A stretch of 64,000 nt of DNA from Comamonas endophytica (GTDB taxonomy: Bacteria; Pseudomonadota; Gammaproteobacteria; Burkholderiales; Burkholderiaceae_C), in NCBI RefSeq assembly GCF_023634805.2, contig NZ_CP106881.1:2524001-2588000 (forward strand), given 5' to 3'. Below are positions 50,543-59,990 of the stretch, one piece after another. The translations under genes and the position numbers were made by a program. Under the pieces are notes generated by a model, which was not told where the DNA came from, did no database searches, and was given only the letters and a program-made list of their open reading frames with translations. Numbering within the stretch: the stretch's first letter is position 1; each line of letters opens with the position of its first letter.

Positions 50543-52656
50543 CAGTGGATGCGCATGCCGGGCGTCGCGCCCGCCACCGGCTCCAGCACATAGATGCCGG
50601 GGTGGGCCTTTTCATCGGCGTGGCTCGCGGCCATGACCATGCCTTCGGACACACCGAACTTCATCTTGCGCGGCGCGAGGTTGGCGACCAGCACCGTGAG
50701 CTTGCCGATCAGGTCGGCCGGCTGGTAGTGGCTGGCAATGCCGCTGAACACGTTGCGCATGCGGCCTTCGCCCGCGTCGAGCGTCAGGCGCAGCAGCTTG
50801 GTCGAGCCTTCGACGGCCTCGCAGTTGACGATCTTGGCGATGCGCAGATCGACCTTGGCGAAGTCCTCGATGCCGATGGTGCCGGCGATCTCCTCGCCGC
50901 CGGGCACCAGCTTCTCGGGTTCAGGCACGGCCGGTTCAGGCACGGCCGGTTCAGGCACGGCCGGTTCAGGCACGGCCGGCGGCTCGAACAGGGCGTCGAG
51001 CTGCTTGACGTCCACGCGCTGCAGCAGGTGCTCGTACCTGCCGATCGCATGGCCCGCGCCCAGCAGCTGCTGCGCATCGGCAAAGGTCAAGGGCGCGACA
51101 TTGAGGAAGGCCTCGACCTGCTGCGCCACGGCCGGCAGCACTGGCTTGAGGTACACGGCCAGCAGGCGGAAGGCCTCGATGCAGGTGCTGCACACTTCCT
51201 GCAGGCGCGCATCCATGCCCTCTTGCTTGGCCAGCTCCCAGGGCTTGTTGGCGTCGACGTACGCGTTGACGCGGTCGCACAGCTGCATGGTCTCGCGCAC
51301 CGCGCGCGCGGTGTCGCGCTTGTCGAAGGCCTCGGCAATGGCCGGCGCCTGGGCGCGCAGCTGCTCGAGCAGCGCCTGGCCTTCGGCGCCCAGGGCCGCG
51401 AGCTTGCCTTCGAAGCGCTTGGACAGGAAGCCCGCGGCGCGCGAGGCGATATTGACGAACTTGCCGATCAGGTCGCTGTTGACGCGCGACATGAAGTCTT
51501 CGGGGTTGAAGTCGATGTCTTCGTTGCGGCCGTTGAGCTTGGCGGCGAGGTAGTAGCGCAGCCATTCGGGGTTCATCGACAGGCTCAGGTACTTGAGCGG
51601 ATCGAGGCCCGTGCCGCGGCTCTTGCTCATCTTCTCGCCATTGTTCACGGTGAGGAAGCCGTGCACGAAGATCTGCGTCGGCGTCTTGCGGCCGCTGAAC
51701 TTGAGCATTGCCGGCCAGAACAGCGTGTGGAAGGTGACGATGTCCTTGCCGATGAAGTGGTACTGCTCGAGCTGCTCGTCGGCCATGTAGGCCTCGTAGT
51801 CCTCGCCGCGGCGGTCCAGCAGATTCTTCAGCGAGGCCAGGTAGCCCACGGGCGCGTCCAGCCAGACGTAGAAATACTTGCCCGGCGCGTCGGGGATCTC
51901 GATGCCGAAATAGGGCGCGTCGCGCGAGATGTCCCAGTCGCCCAGGCCTTCGCTGGTCGAGCCGTCGGGGTTGGTGCGCACGCTGAACCATTCCTTGACC
52001 TTGTTGGCCACCTCGGGCTGCACATGCTTGCCGTTTTGCGTCCACTCCTGCAGGAACTCGACGCAGCGCGGGTCCGACAGGCGGAAGAAGAAATGTTCCG
52101 AGCTCTTGAGGACAGGTTGGGCGCCGCTGAGCGCGGAATAGGGTTTGATCAGGTCGGTAGGCGCATAGACCGCGCCGCAGACCTCGCAGTTGTCGCCGTA
52201 CTGGTCCTTGGCATGGCACTTCGGGCACTCGCCCTTGATGAAGCGGTCGGGCAGGAACATGTTCTTCTCGGGGTCGAAGAACTGCTCGATGACCTTGGTG
52301 TCGATAAAGCCGGCTTGTTTGAGATCGAGGTAGATCTGCTTGGCAAGGACGTGGTTCTCCTCGCCGTCGGTGTTGTGCCAGTTGTCGAACTGGATGTGGA
52401 AGCCGTCGAGGTACTGCTTGCGCCCGGCCGCGATGTTGGCGACGAACTGCTGCGGCGTGATGCCGGCCTTCTCGGCGGCAATCATGATCGGCGCGCCGTG
52501 GGCGTCGTCGGCGCCGACGAAATTCACGGCATGGCCCTGCATGCGCTGGAAGCGCACCCAGATGTCGGCCTGGATGTACTCCATGATGTGGCCGATATGG
52601 AAGTTGCCGTTGGCATAGGGCAGGGCTGTGGTGGCGAAGATCTTGCGTGCAGACAT
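50542..52656 (-). CDS. metG: Methionyl-tRNA synthetase
   Basis: A 704-residue class I synthetase with catalytic HIGH in [14 protein letters not shown], a zinc knuckle ([18 protein letters not shown]) and the KMSKS loop in [11 protein letters not shown], then the anticodon-binding helical domain and a C-terminal tRNA-binding (EMAP-like) domain with [12 protein letters not shown]. The linker before that domain contains four exact AVPEP repeats encoded by a 15-bp tandem array. The ATG at 52656 matches the usual [17 protein letters not shown] start. Confidence 0.97.
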   Translation of the reverse strand: MSARKIFATTALPYANGNFHIGHIMEYIQADIWVRFQRMQGHAVNFVGADDAHGAPIMIAAEKAGITPQQFVANIAAGRKQYLDGFHIQFDNWHNTDGEENHVLAKQIYLDLKQAGFIDTKVIEQFFDPEKNMFLPDRFIKGECPKCHAKDQYGDNCEVCGAVYAPTDLIKPYSALSGAQPVLKSSEHFFFRLSDPRCVEFLQEWTQNGKHVQPEVANKVKEWFSVRTNPDGSTSEGLGDWDISRDAPYFGIEIPDAPGKYFYVWLDAPVGYLASLKNLLDRRGEDYEAYMADEQLEQYHFIGKDIVTFHTLFWPAMLKFSGRKTPTQIFVHGFLTVNNGEKMSKSRGTGLDPLKYLSLSMNPEWLRYYLAAKLNGRNEDIDFNPEDFMSRVNSDLIGKFVNIASRAAGFLSKRFEGKLAALGAEGQALLEQLRAQAPAIAEAFDKRDTARAVRETMQLCDRVNAYVDANKPWELAKQEGMDARLQEVCSTCIEAFRLLAVYLKPVLPAVAQQVEAFLNVAPLTFADAQQLLGAGHAIGRYEHLLQRVDVKQLDALFEPPAVPEPAVPEPAVPEPAVPEPEKLVPGGEEIAGTIGIEDFAKVDLRIAKIVNCEAVEGSTKLLRLTLDAGEGRMRNVFSGIASHYQPADLIGKLTVLVANLAPRKMKFGVSEGMVMAASHADEKAHPGIYVLEPVAGATPGMRIH
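50920..50979 (-). repeat. 15-bp tandem repeat in metG coding AVPEP
   Basis: Four identical 15-bp units (plus strand TTCAGGCACGGCCGG) at 50920, 50935, 50950 and 50965, in frame, encoding a Pro/Glu linker between the anticodon-binding and tRNA-binding domains. Copy number could vary between strains without breaking the frame. Confidence 0.95.
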
Positions 52657-52780
52657 CGAAGGCGGCTTTCTCTTGGGGAACCCGGGATTTTAAGGGGTTG
52701 CGCCGCCGCCGGCTCCGGTGGGGTTGCACCCGGGCCCGGAGCCCCAGGTTTTCCGGGCAGCGGATTTCGTCGCGGGAGAT

Positions 52781-53356
52781 TCAGGGCCGGGCTTTCGCCA
52801 GCAGCGCCGCCAGGTCGGCGCCCGCCAGCACCACCAGCTGCTGGTCGCGTGCATACGGCGCGGCGTTCTCGCCGAGCGGCTGCAGCGCGATATAGACCGC
52901 CTTGGCCGCCGATGCGCGCACGCGCGCGGCTTCGAGCTCGCGCAGCGGCTCGACGCCATGCACCGCGGCCTTCCAGCGCCGTGCGCTCACCAGCGTGGTC
53001 TGGCCCGCGCGTTCGAGGCGGAAGTCGACCGGCCCCTGGTTCACCGCCTGCACGCCGTAGCCTTCGGCGCGCCAGGCGGCTTCGAGCTGCTGCGCAAAGC
53101 CGCGCCAGGGCTGGCTGGCGCATTCCGCCAGCAGCCGCTCGACCTGCGCCGGGCTGGGCGCGCGCAGCTGGCGCCAGGCCGCGATGCAGCCCACCACCCA
53201 CAGCGGCGTGGCCGCCAGCGCGCCGAAAGGCGCGATATGGGCGGGCAGGGCCAGCATGCAGACCAGCGTCACGCCGGCCGCCAGCGCGAAGCTGAGCCAC
53301 CAGCGCGAGCGCAGCAGGATTGCAAACAGGGAATTGGGGGCCATCTGGAATTTCAC
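52781..53356 (-). CDS. Membrane protein with Mrr-like restriction endonuclease fold domain
   Basis: A 191-residue protein with two membrane helices (about 17-35 and 38-55), then a soluble domain whose pattern WRAEGYGVQAVNQGPVDFRLERAGQTTLVSARRWKA resembles the Mrr-type nuclease fold (D...(Q/E)xK-like core, here SARRWK). The catalytic triad looks weakened: Asp is present (VDFRL) but the Q-x-K position reads S-A-R. A GTG start at 53356 is preferred (VKFQMAPNSLF); an ATG four codons later is possible. Function unknown; it diverges from apbC. Confidence 0.68.
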   Translation of the reverse strand: MKFQMAPNSLFAILLRSRWWLSFALAAGVTLVCMLALPAHIAPFGALAATPLWVVGCIAAWRQLRAPSPAQVERLLAECASQPWRGFAQQLEAAWRAEGYGVQAVNQGPVDFRLERAGQTTLVSARRWKAAVHGVEPLRELEAARVRASAAKAVYIALQPLGENAAPYARDQQLVVLAGADLAALLAKARP

Positions 53357-53463
53357 GGGATCCTCGGGTCGGTGCGTAAAGAGCGTCAGTCCCGCATTGT
53401 CCTGCTTCCCGTGCGGACAGCGGCCCTTCGATAGACTTGGCCTTCCCAAAGGAGTGAATTGAC

Positions 53464-54555
53464 ATGGCAGCCACAGAACAACAACTTTTGGCCGCGCTCG
53501 GCAGCGTGCTGGATCCGCATACCGGCAAGGATTTCGTCAGCGCGCGCGCCGTGCGCAACCTGCAGATCAACGCCGGCGACGTCGCCTTCGACGTGGAGAT
53601 CGGCTATCCCGCCAAGAGCCTGGTGCCCGAGCTGCGGCGCCAGTTCGTGGCCGCCGCCAAGAGCGTGCCGGGCGTGGACAACGTCTCGGTCGCCATCAAC
53701 ACCAAGGTGGTGGCGCATTCGGTGCAGCGCGGCGTGGAACTGCTGCCCCAGGTCAAGAACATCATTGCCATCTCCTCGGGCAAGGGCGGCGTGGGCAAGA
53801 GCACCACCGCCGCGAACCTGGCGCTGGCGCTGGCCGCCGAGGGCGCGCGCGTGGGCCTGCTCGATGCCGACATCTACGGCCCGAGCCAGCCGATGATGAT
53901 GGGCCTGACGGGCAAGCCCGAGAGCACCGACGGCAAGACCATGGAGCCGCTGCAGAACCACGGCGTGCAGGTCATGTCCATCGGCTTTCTGGTGAACCAG
54001 GACGAGGCCATGATCTGGCGCGGCCCGATGGCCACCCAGGCGCTCGAGCAGATGCTGCGCCAGACCAACTGGAAGGACCTCGACTACCTGCTGGTCGACA
54101 TGCCCCCGGGCACCGGCGACATCCAGCTGACGCTGGCCCAGCGCGTGCCGATGACCGGCGCGATCGTCGTCACGACGCCGCAGGACATCGCGCTGATCGA
54201 TGCGCGCAAGGGCATCAAGATGTTCGAGAAGGTCGGCGTGCCGATCCTGGGCCTGGTGGAGAACATGGCGGCGCATGTCTGCACCCAGTGCGGCCATGTC
54301 GAGCATATCTTCGGCGCCGAGGGCGGCAGGAAGATGGCCGGCGAGTACGGCATCGACTATCTGGGCGCGCTGCCGCTGTCGCTGCAGATCCGCGAGCAGG
54401 CCGACAGCGGCAAGCCCACGGTGGTCGCCGACCCTGACAGCGAAGCCGCGCAGATCTACAAGCGCGTGGCGCGCGACATGGCGGTGAAGGTGGCGCTCAA
54501 GGCCAAGGATTTCAGCGCGAAGTTCCCCACCATCACGGTCAGCAAGAACACCTGA
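53464..54555 (+). CDS. apbC: Iron-sulfur cluster carrier protein ApbC/Mrp
   Basis: A 363-residue P-loop ATPase that carries [4Fe-4S] clusters. It has an N-terminal MIP18/DUF59-like domain (about 1-85), the deviant Walker A SSGKGGVGKST (about 101-111), DADIYGPSQPMMMGL, VDMPPGTGD and the cluster-binding CxxC in VCTQCGHVEHIF. AAGGAG stands before the ATG. It is followed by a good terminator. Confidence 0.96.
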   Translation: MAATEQQLLAALGSVLDPHTGKDFVSARAVRNLQINAGDVAFDVEIGYPAKSLVPELRRQFVAAAKSVPGVDNVSVAINTKVVAHSVQRGVELLPQVKNIIAISSGKGGVGKSTTAANLALALAAEGARVGLLDADIYGPSQPMMMGLTGKPESTDGKTMEPLQNHGVQVMSIGFLVNQDEAMIWRGPMATQALEQMLRQTNWKDLDYLLVDMPPGTGDIQLTLAQRVPMTGAIVVTTPQDIALIDARKGIKMFEKVGVPILGLVENMAAHVCTQCGHVEHIFGAEGGRKMAGEYGIDYLGALPLSLQIREQADSGKPTVVADPDSEAAQIYKRVARDMAVKVALKAKDFSAKFPTITVSKNT

Positions 54556-54579
54556 GCCAGCACCCGGCGTCTGGTTCCA

Positions 54580-54610
54580 AAGCCGCCATGGCCTGCCCTG
54601 GCGGCTTTTT
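54580..54610 (+). terminator. Rho-independent terminator of apbC
   Basis: A 9-bp stem (AAGCCGCCA/TGGCGGCTT) with a 10-nt loop and a trailing T-run, 24 bp after the apbC stop and 38 bp before the permease start. Confidence 0.88.
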
Positions 54611-54648
54611 AATGCCCCCACGCGGGCCGATCCGCTATTGTTCAGCCC

Positions 54649-57171
54649 ATGAATGGATCATCAGCTTGGGCTTTGGGTTGGCGCACCTTGTGGCGCGATG
54701 TGCGTGCGGGCGAGCTGCGCCTGTTGATCGTCGCGGTGACGCTGGCGGTGGCGGCATTGACCGCGGTGGGCTTCTTTGCCGACCGGCTGCAGGGCGGGCT
54801 CGAGCGCGATGCGCGCCAGCTGCTGGGCGGCGATGTGGTGGTCGTGAGCGACAACCCGCCGCCCGCGCAGTTTGCCGGGCGCGCACAGCAGTTGGGGCTG
54901 CAGAGCGTGGTCACGGTGGGCTTTCCCACCATGGGGCGCGCCCCCGATGCACAGGGCGGCGCCAGCCGGCTGGTGGCGCTCAAGAGCGTGCCGCCGGGCT
55001 ATCCGCTGCGCGGCACGCTGCGCACGGCCGGCGCCCCGGGTGCGGCAGGCGAGGCCACGCGCGACATTCCCGCGGCCGGCGAGGTCTGGGTCGATGCGCC
55101 GCTGCTCGAAGCGCTGGGCCTGCGGCTGGGCGACCCGCTGCTGCTGGGCGATGCCACGCTGCGCATCGGCCGCATCCTGGTGCTGGAGCCCGATCGCGGC
55201 TCGGGTTTCATGAGCTTCGCGCCGCGCGTCATGCTCAACGCGGCGGACCTGGAGTCCACCGCGCTGGTCCAGCCCGCCAGCCGCCTGACCTATCGCCTGG
55301 CCGTGGCCGGCGAAGATGCCGCGGTGCGCCAGTTCCAGGCCTGGACCGAGGAAGCGGTGAAGGCGCCAGGCATGCACGGCATGCGCATCGAATCGCTGGA
55401 CAGCGGCCGCCCCGAGATGCGCCAGACGCTTGAACGCGCCGAGAAATTCCTCAGCCTGGTGGCGCTGCTGGCCGCGCTGCTGTCGGCCGTGGCCGTGGCG
55501 CTGGCCGCGCGCGGCTTTGCCAACGACCACCTCGATGCCTCGGCCATGCTGCGCGTGCTGGGCCAGAGCCAGAGGCGCATTGCCGGCGCCTATACGATTG
55601 AATTCGCACTGGTGGGTCTGTTTTCCAGTGCGCTTGGTGTGGCCATCGGTTATGGAGTGCACCATGTGTTCGTGCAGCTGCTGGCCGGGCTCGTGGATTC
55701 GGCGCTGCCCGCGCCCAGCGCGCGGCCGGTGGTGTTCGGGCTGGTCATGGGCATGACGCTCCTGTTCACCTTCGGCCTGCCGCCGGTGCTGCAGCTGGCC
55801 CGGGTGCCGCCGCTGCGCGTCATGCGCCGCGACCTCGGCGCGCTCAAGCCGGCCTCGTGGCTGGTGCTGGTGCTGGGGGTTGCGGGCTTTGCCGCGCTGC
55901 TGCTGGCGGTGAGCCGCGATCTCAAGCTCGGACTGATCGCCGTGGCCGGGTTCGGCGCCGCGGTGGCGCTGTTCGCGGGCCTGGCGTGGCTGGCCGTGAA
56001 GCTGCTGCGCCGGCTGGTCAATGAATCGACGGCACCGCGCTGGCTGGTGCTGGCGACGCGGCAGATCTCGGCGCGCCCGGTCTATGCCGTGCTGCAGGTC
56101 AGCAGCCTGGCCGTGGGCCTGCTGGCGCTGGTGCTGCTGGTGCTGCTGCGCACCGACCTGATCGGCAGCTGGCGCGCGGCCTCGCCGCCCGATGCGCCCA
56201 ACCGCTTCGTCATCAACATCATGCCGGACCAGGCGCAGGCCTTCCAGCAGGAGCTGCAGAAGGCCGGCGTGGCGCGCTACGACTGGTATCCGATGATCCG
56301 CGGCCGGCTGGTGCAGGTCAACGGCCGCGACGTGCACCCCGACGATTACACCGAGGACCGCGCCAAACGCCTGGTGGACCGCGAGTTCAACCTGTCGACG
56401 GCCGAGCAGGCGCCCGAGCACAACCAGATCGTCGCCGGCCGCTGGACGCCGGGCGAGCAGGGCGTGCTGAGCGTCGAGGAAGGCATTGCCGAGACCCTGG
56501 GCCTGAAGCTGGGCGACCGGCTGACGTTTGACGTCGGCGGGGTGCAGAACGAGGCCCGCATCACCAGCCTGCGCAAGGTCGACTGGGGCTCGCTGCGCGC
56601 CAACTTCTTCGTCATGTACCCGGTCGAGCACCTGCCCGATGTCGCCGTGACCTATCTGGCGGCCTACCGCGCGCCCGAAACCAAGGGCTTCGACAACGCG
56701 CTGGTGCGCGCGTTTCCCAACATCACCAATGTCGACATGGGCAGCACGCTGGCGCAGATCCAGCAGGTGCTCGACCAGGTCGTGCGCGCGGTCGAGTTCC
56801 TGTTCGCCTTCACGCTGGCCGCGGGCCTGGTGGTGCTGTTTGCCGCCGTGACCGCCACGCGTGAGGAGCGTGCGCGCGAGTACGCGATCATGCGCGCCGT
56901 CGGCGCGCGCGCCAGCCTGCTGCGCCAGGTGCAGCGCGCCGAACTGGCGGGCGTGGGGCTGCTGGCGGGGTTCCTGGCCAGCAGCGTGGCCATGGCCATC
57001 GGCTGGGCGCTGGCGCGCTATGCCTTCGACTTCGTCTGGACGGCCTCGCCCTGGGTGCCGGTGGCCGGGGCGCTGGCGGGTGCGCTGCTGGCCTGGCTGG
57101 CGGGCTGGTGGGGCCTGCGCGAGGTGCTGCGCCGGCCGGTCATGACGACGCTGCGCCAGGCAGCGGAGTAG
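54649..57171 (+). CDS. FtsX-type ABC transporter permease (YbbP-like), 840 residues
   Basis: An inner-membrane protein of the FtsX/MacB-like permease class in its large form (YbbP-like) with about ten helices: one at about 24-43, a cluster at about 265-455, a second near 495-515, and a C-terminal set at about 725-835. The two FtsX domains carry the MRRDLGALKPAS and EYAIMRAVGARASLLRQVQRAEL signatures. A large periplasmic domain lies between the first helix and the cluster. The partner ATPase is not adjacent. Probable substrates are lipids, lipoproteins or envelope components. Confidence 0.9.
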   Translation: MNGSSAWALGWRTLWRDVRAGELRLLIVAVTLAVAALTAVGFFADRLQGGLERDARQLLGGDVVVVSDNPPPAQFAGRAQQLGLQSVVTVGFPTMGRAPDAQGGASRLVALKSVPPGYPLRGTLRTAGAPGAAGEATRDIPAAGEVWVDAPLLEALGLRLGDPLLLGDATLRIGRILVLEPDRGSGFMSFAPRVMLNAADLESTALVQPASRLTYRLAVAGEDAAVRQFQAWTEEAVKAPGMHGMRIESLDSGRPEMRQTLERAEKFLSLVALLAALLSAVAVALAARGFANDHLDASAMLRVLGQSQRRIAGAYTIEFALVGLFSSALGVAIGYGVHHVFVQLLAGLVDSALPAPSARPVVFGLVMGMTLLFTFGLPPVLQLARVPPLRVMRRDLGALKPASWLVLVLGVAGFAALLLAVSRDLKLGLIAVAGFGAAVALFAGLAWLAVKLLRRLVNESTAPRWLVLATRQISARPVYAVLQVSSLAVGLLALVLLVLLRTDLIGSWRAASPPDAPNRFVINIMPDQAQAFQQELQKAGVARYDWYPMIRGRLVQVNGRDVHPDDYTEDRAKRLVDREFNLSTAEQAPEHNQIVAGRWTPGEQGVLSVEEGIAETLGLKLGDRLTFDVGGVQNEARITSLRKVDWGSLRANFFVMYPVEHLPDVAVTYLAAYRAPETKGFDNALVRAFPNITNVDMGSTLAQIQQVLDQVVRAVEFLFAFTLAAGLVVLFAAVTATREERAREYAIMRAVGARASLLRQVQRAELAGVGLLAGFLASSVAMAIGWALARYAFDFVWTASPWVPVAGALAGALLAWLAGWWGLREVLRRPVMTTLRQAAE

Positions 57172-57178
57172 CCGCCAG

Positions 57179-57210
57179 GCCGGGCCTGTTCCCAAAAGGC
57201 CAGGCCCGGC
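57179..57210. terminator. Hairpin between convergent permease and hydrolase genes
   Basis: Inverted repeat GCCGGGCCTG/CAGGCCCGGC, 10-bp arms with a 12-nt loop, 7 bp after the permease stop and 11 bp before the hydrolase stop. It probably ends both transcripts; no strong T-run. Confidence 0.55.
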
Positions 57211-57220
57211 CCTGCAGGCC

Positions 57221-59338
57221 CTACTCGAAGATCGCGCTGGCCTGCGCCTTCTGCACGATGGCGTCGGCATCGCGGCGCAGCAGGAAGCGCTGCTCCACCA
57301 GCCGGTCCGCTGCGCTGCGCACTGCCTGCACATAGCCCTGCTGCGATCCATACAGCTCCTGCAGCGAGGGGCGCGTGTCGCCTGCGGCGATCCGCGCCGC
57401 CTGGGTCTTGTGGAAGGGAATGTAGCTGCCGCCCAGATTGGTCAGATCAACGATCCTTTCGCTGTTCACATAGTTGAACTCGATGCTGGTGCCCAGCGGT
57501 GCCTGCGCTTCCACCGAGCGGATGCCGGCACGCGTCAGGCCGGTGCTGCCATCGACCTGGGGCACCATGATCGGGTAGAACCTGCCGGTCTGGCGCGGCG
57601 GGAAGATGCCGGCAATGCCGGCCTCGTCCTCGGGGCGGAACTGCGGGCCGAAGTCCAGCAGCTCGAAGTCGTTGTGGCGCGCCAGGTAGTTGAAGGCGGG
57701 AATATCCGTCAACTGGCTGCCGACCTTCCACTGCAGCCCCCGCATCACCGGAAAGCGCACCTGCTCGGGCCGCACCAGGCTGCCGTCGGCCACGCGCGGC
57801 ACCTGGCTGGCGGGCGGCTGTTTGCCCGTGGTCACCCAGTCCTCCAGCGCGATGAACAGCGCGCGGAAGGTGTCGTTGAAATGCACGACCGTGCCCGAGG
57901 GGTAGACGTTGCGGCTCGGCGCGTAGCTGATGCTCGCTTCTCCGCCCGCGCCGCCATGCTGGGTGCTGGCGTAGTAGTAGACGCGCGCGTTCTCGGGCTG
58001 CGCCAGATCCTGCGTGCCCTCGGTGTTGGTGAGCGCGGGCGAGCCCTGCAGCTGCCAGAACTCGGTGCCGGACAGCCCCAGGAAGAACTTCGGGCAGGTG
58101 TCGGTGGCGCTGCAGCGGCGCATCACGCCGCCGTTGCGCCCGCTGATGCCGTCCACATAGTCCTTGTCCAGCCCGCGCGGCGCGGTCTGGCCGAAGGCGG
58201 TGTGGTCCGTGCGCAGGCCGCCGCCGCCGCCGGGCACCGCAAAGCGCGTGTTGACATTGGTCTGGCGTGCGGCCACATGCGCGAACATTCCATCGAAGAC
58301 GCGCGAACCGTCCAGCGCCTGGTTGAAGCCCAGGTGCAGGAAGGTTTTCATGGCATTGCCGGATTGCGAGGTGCCCTGGCCGATGGTGTGCCTGATGCGC
58401 CCGGCCAGCGGATTGGCGTTGCCTTCGGAGTCCTTCTCGGCCTTGCGGAAGAAGCCCACCGCGTCGCGCAGGCCCGCCAGGCCCACCCCCATGACCTTGG
58501 GGTCCTTGGCCTCGTACACCAGCTCGTAGAGATAGAGTGGATCGAAGCCCTGCTTCAGGCAGACCCGGGTCTCGTCGGGCGTGCCGGGGAAGGGTGCGCT
58601 GTCGCTGCAGTTGGCGAACTTCCAGTCGGCGGCGGCAATGGGCTCGCGCGGATCGGTCTCGTTGATGCGCCGTGTGAGCGAATAGCCGGGCCGGGTGTTG
58701 TCCAGGCTGGCGGGAGCATAGGGCAGCATCGTGCCGTTGAAGACTCCGCCGGGCAAGGCCATGGTCGAGGTGGCGGAGGAGGGCACCAGCTCGGTGCGGT
58801 AGGCGCCGGTGATGCTGCTGCCATCGGGGTTCCTTGCCACCGGCACCTGCGCCGTCAGGCGCTCGGGGTTGCTCTTGGGCACGTCGCCTTGCCAGGCCGC
58901 GTACAGCATGACGTAGCCGCGCTCCAGGTAGACCGCGTCGCCGGGCGTGGCGCTGGGGTTGGGCATGGTCAGGATGTTGCCGCGGTTCGGCGCGTCGTAA
59001 CGCAGGATGCCGCTGGCCTTGGCCATCTCTTTGGGCTTGAGCAGCGTGAAGTCGGTGGCGTACTCGACCATGCCGCGGCTGTTGACGGGCGCGAGCTGCA
59101 GATCCTGGATGGTGGCATTCTTCGGATCCCTGGGGTCGAGCTCACCGCGCAGGGTGCCGCTGACCTTCTCGTAGGCGCCCACGGCGCCGTAGCTGCCGGG
59201 GAAATCCTGGGTAGCCGTGATCTGCATGGTGAGCCTGGGCTGCGCCGCCGCGGCATCGTCCCCGTCACTGGACGAGCCGCCGCAGCCGGCCAGCGCGGCA
59301 ATGCCCAGCGCCAGGGCGGAAAGTTGGAATCTACGCAT
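57221..59338 (-). CDS. Alpha/beta hydrolase-domain lipoprotein (Abhydrolase_10-like), 705 residues
   Basis: A large secreted lipoprotein (lipobox ALAGC, Cys19) of the family annotated 'alpha/beta hydrolase domain', seen in environmental proteobacteria. After a glycine/aspartate linker, the first third is beta-rich. The hydrolase core has a possible nucleophile elbow GTSQSGNAMK (GxSxSG), with Cys pairs that could form disulfides (CSDSAPFPGTPDETRVC, RRCSATDTCPKF). The substrate is unknown; secreted esterase or lipase action is the general expectation. It stands alone, divergent from the globin gene. Confidence 0.78.
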   Translation of the reverse strand: MRRFQLSALALGIAALAGCGGSSSDGDDAAAAQPRLTMQITATQDFPGSYGAVGAYEKVSGTLRGELDPRDPKNATIQDLQLAPVNSRGMVEYATDFTLLKPKEMAKASGILRYDAPNRGNILTMPNPSATPGDAVYLERGYVMLYAAWQGDVPKSNPERLTAQVPVARNPDGSSITGAYRTELVPSSATSTMALPGGVFNGTMLPYAPASLDNTRPGYSLTRRINETDPREPIAAADWKFANCSDSAPFPGTPDETRVCLKQGFDPLYLYELVYEAKDPKVMGVGLAGLRDAVGFFRKAEKDSEGNANPLAGRIRHTIGQGTSQSGNAMKTFLHLGFNQALDGSRVFDGMFAHVAARQTNVNTRFAVPGGGGGLRTDHTAFGQTAPRGLDKDYVDGISGRNGGVMRRCSATDTCPKFFLGLSGTEFWQLQGSPALTNTEGTQDLAQPENARVYYYASTQHGGAGGEASISYAPSRNVYPSGTVVHFNDTFRALFIALEDWVTTGKQPPASQVPRVADGSLVRPEQVRFPVMRGLQWKVGSQLTDIPAFNYLARHNDFELLDFGPQFRPEDEAGIAGIFPPRQTGRFYPIMVPQVDGSTGLTRAGIRSVEAQAPLGTSIEFNYVNSERIVDLTNLGGSYIPFHKTQAARIAAGDTRPSLQELYGSQQGYVQAVRSAADRLVEQRFLLRRDADAIVQKAQASAIFE

Positions 59339-59571
59339 GTTGTCTCCTTGCTTTGGTTATCTCGCACACCCGCGTGGCAGATGCGCCAAGGCAAATATAG
59401 GAAGGCAGGTTTGATCTGTGAAATCGATTGTTCGAATCGATTCATCTGAATGGCAGAACAGTGGCTGCGGCGCCAGAAGCCTTTTCGCGGCGCATCTGCA
59501 TGCGCTGCGGGACAATGGCGCACTCAGAACCCCCGTTTCCCGACCGCGCTGCACGCCAGCGCCCGAATGCC

Positions 59572-59976
59572 ATGCAGATTGAAGAAAAACCGCCGTTTGA
59601 CACCCCGTTCGAATGGATCGGCGGCGAGCCCGCGGTCCAGCGCCTGGTGGACCGCTTCTATGACCTGATGGATCTCGAGCCCGGCTATGCCGAGCTGCGC
59701 GCGGCGCATGGCTCGGCGCTGGACGATGCGCGCCAGAAGCTGTTCTGGTTCCTCTGCGGCTGGCTCGGCGGCCCCGACCATTACCAGAGCCGCTTCGGCC
59801 ACCCGCGGCTGAAGATGCGCCACATGCCCTTCGCCATCGGCGTGCGCGAGCGCGACCAATGGGTGGCCTGCATGGACCAGGCCATGGCCGAGACCGGCGT
59901 GCCCGAGGCGCTGCGCCAGCGCCTGTCCAACAGCTTCATGGGCACCGCCGACTGGATGCGCAACCGGGGCGGGTGA
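59572..59976 (+). CDS. Group II truncated haemoglobin
   Basis: A 134-residue 2-on-2 globin, heme protein for oxygen or nitric oxide chemistry. Key residues fit group II: TyrB10 at Y30 in RFYDLM, the proximal HisF8 at H84 in RHMPFAI, and TrpG8 at W97 in DQWVACM. The ATG at 59572 begins just before the conserved PFEWIGGEPAVQRLVDRFY; upstream ATGs at 59428 and 59515 would add unrelated residues. The gene converges with the effector gene, 14 bp apart. Confidence 0.92.
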   Translation: MQIEEKPPFDTPFEWIGGEPAVQRLVDRFYDLMDLEPGYAELRAAHGSALDDARQKLFWFLCGWLGGPDHYQSRFGHPRLKMRHMPFAIGVRERDQWVACMDQAMAETGVPEALRQRLSNSFMGTADWMRNRGG

Positions 59977-59990
59977 GCCCCCGCCAGGCG

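Noticed and set aside
54661..57351. An 896-codon minus-strand frame opposite the FtsX-type permease
   Set aside because: Antisense shadow; the plus-strand gene has membrane helices and family motifs.
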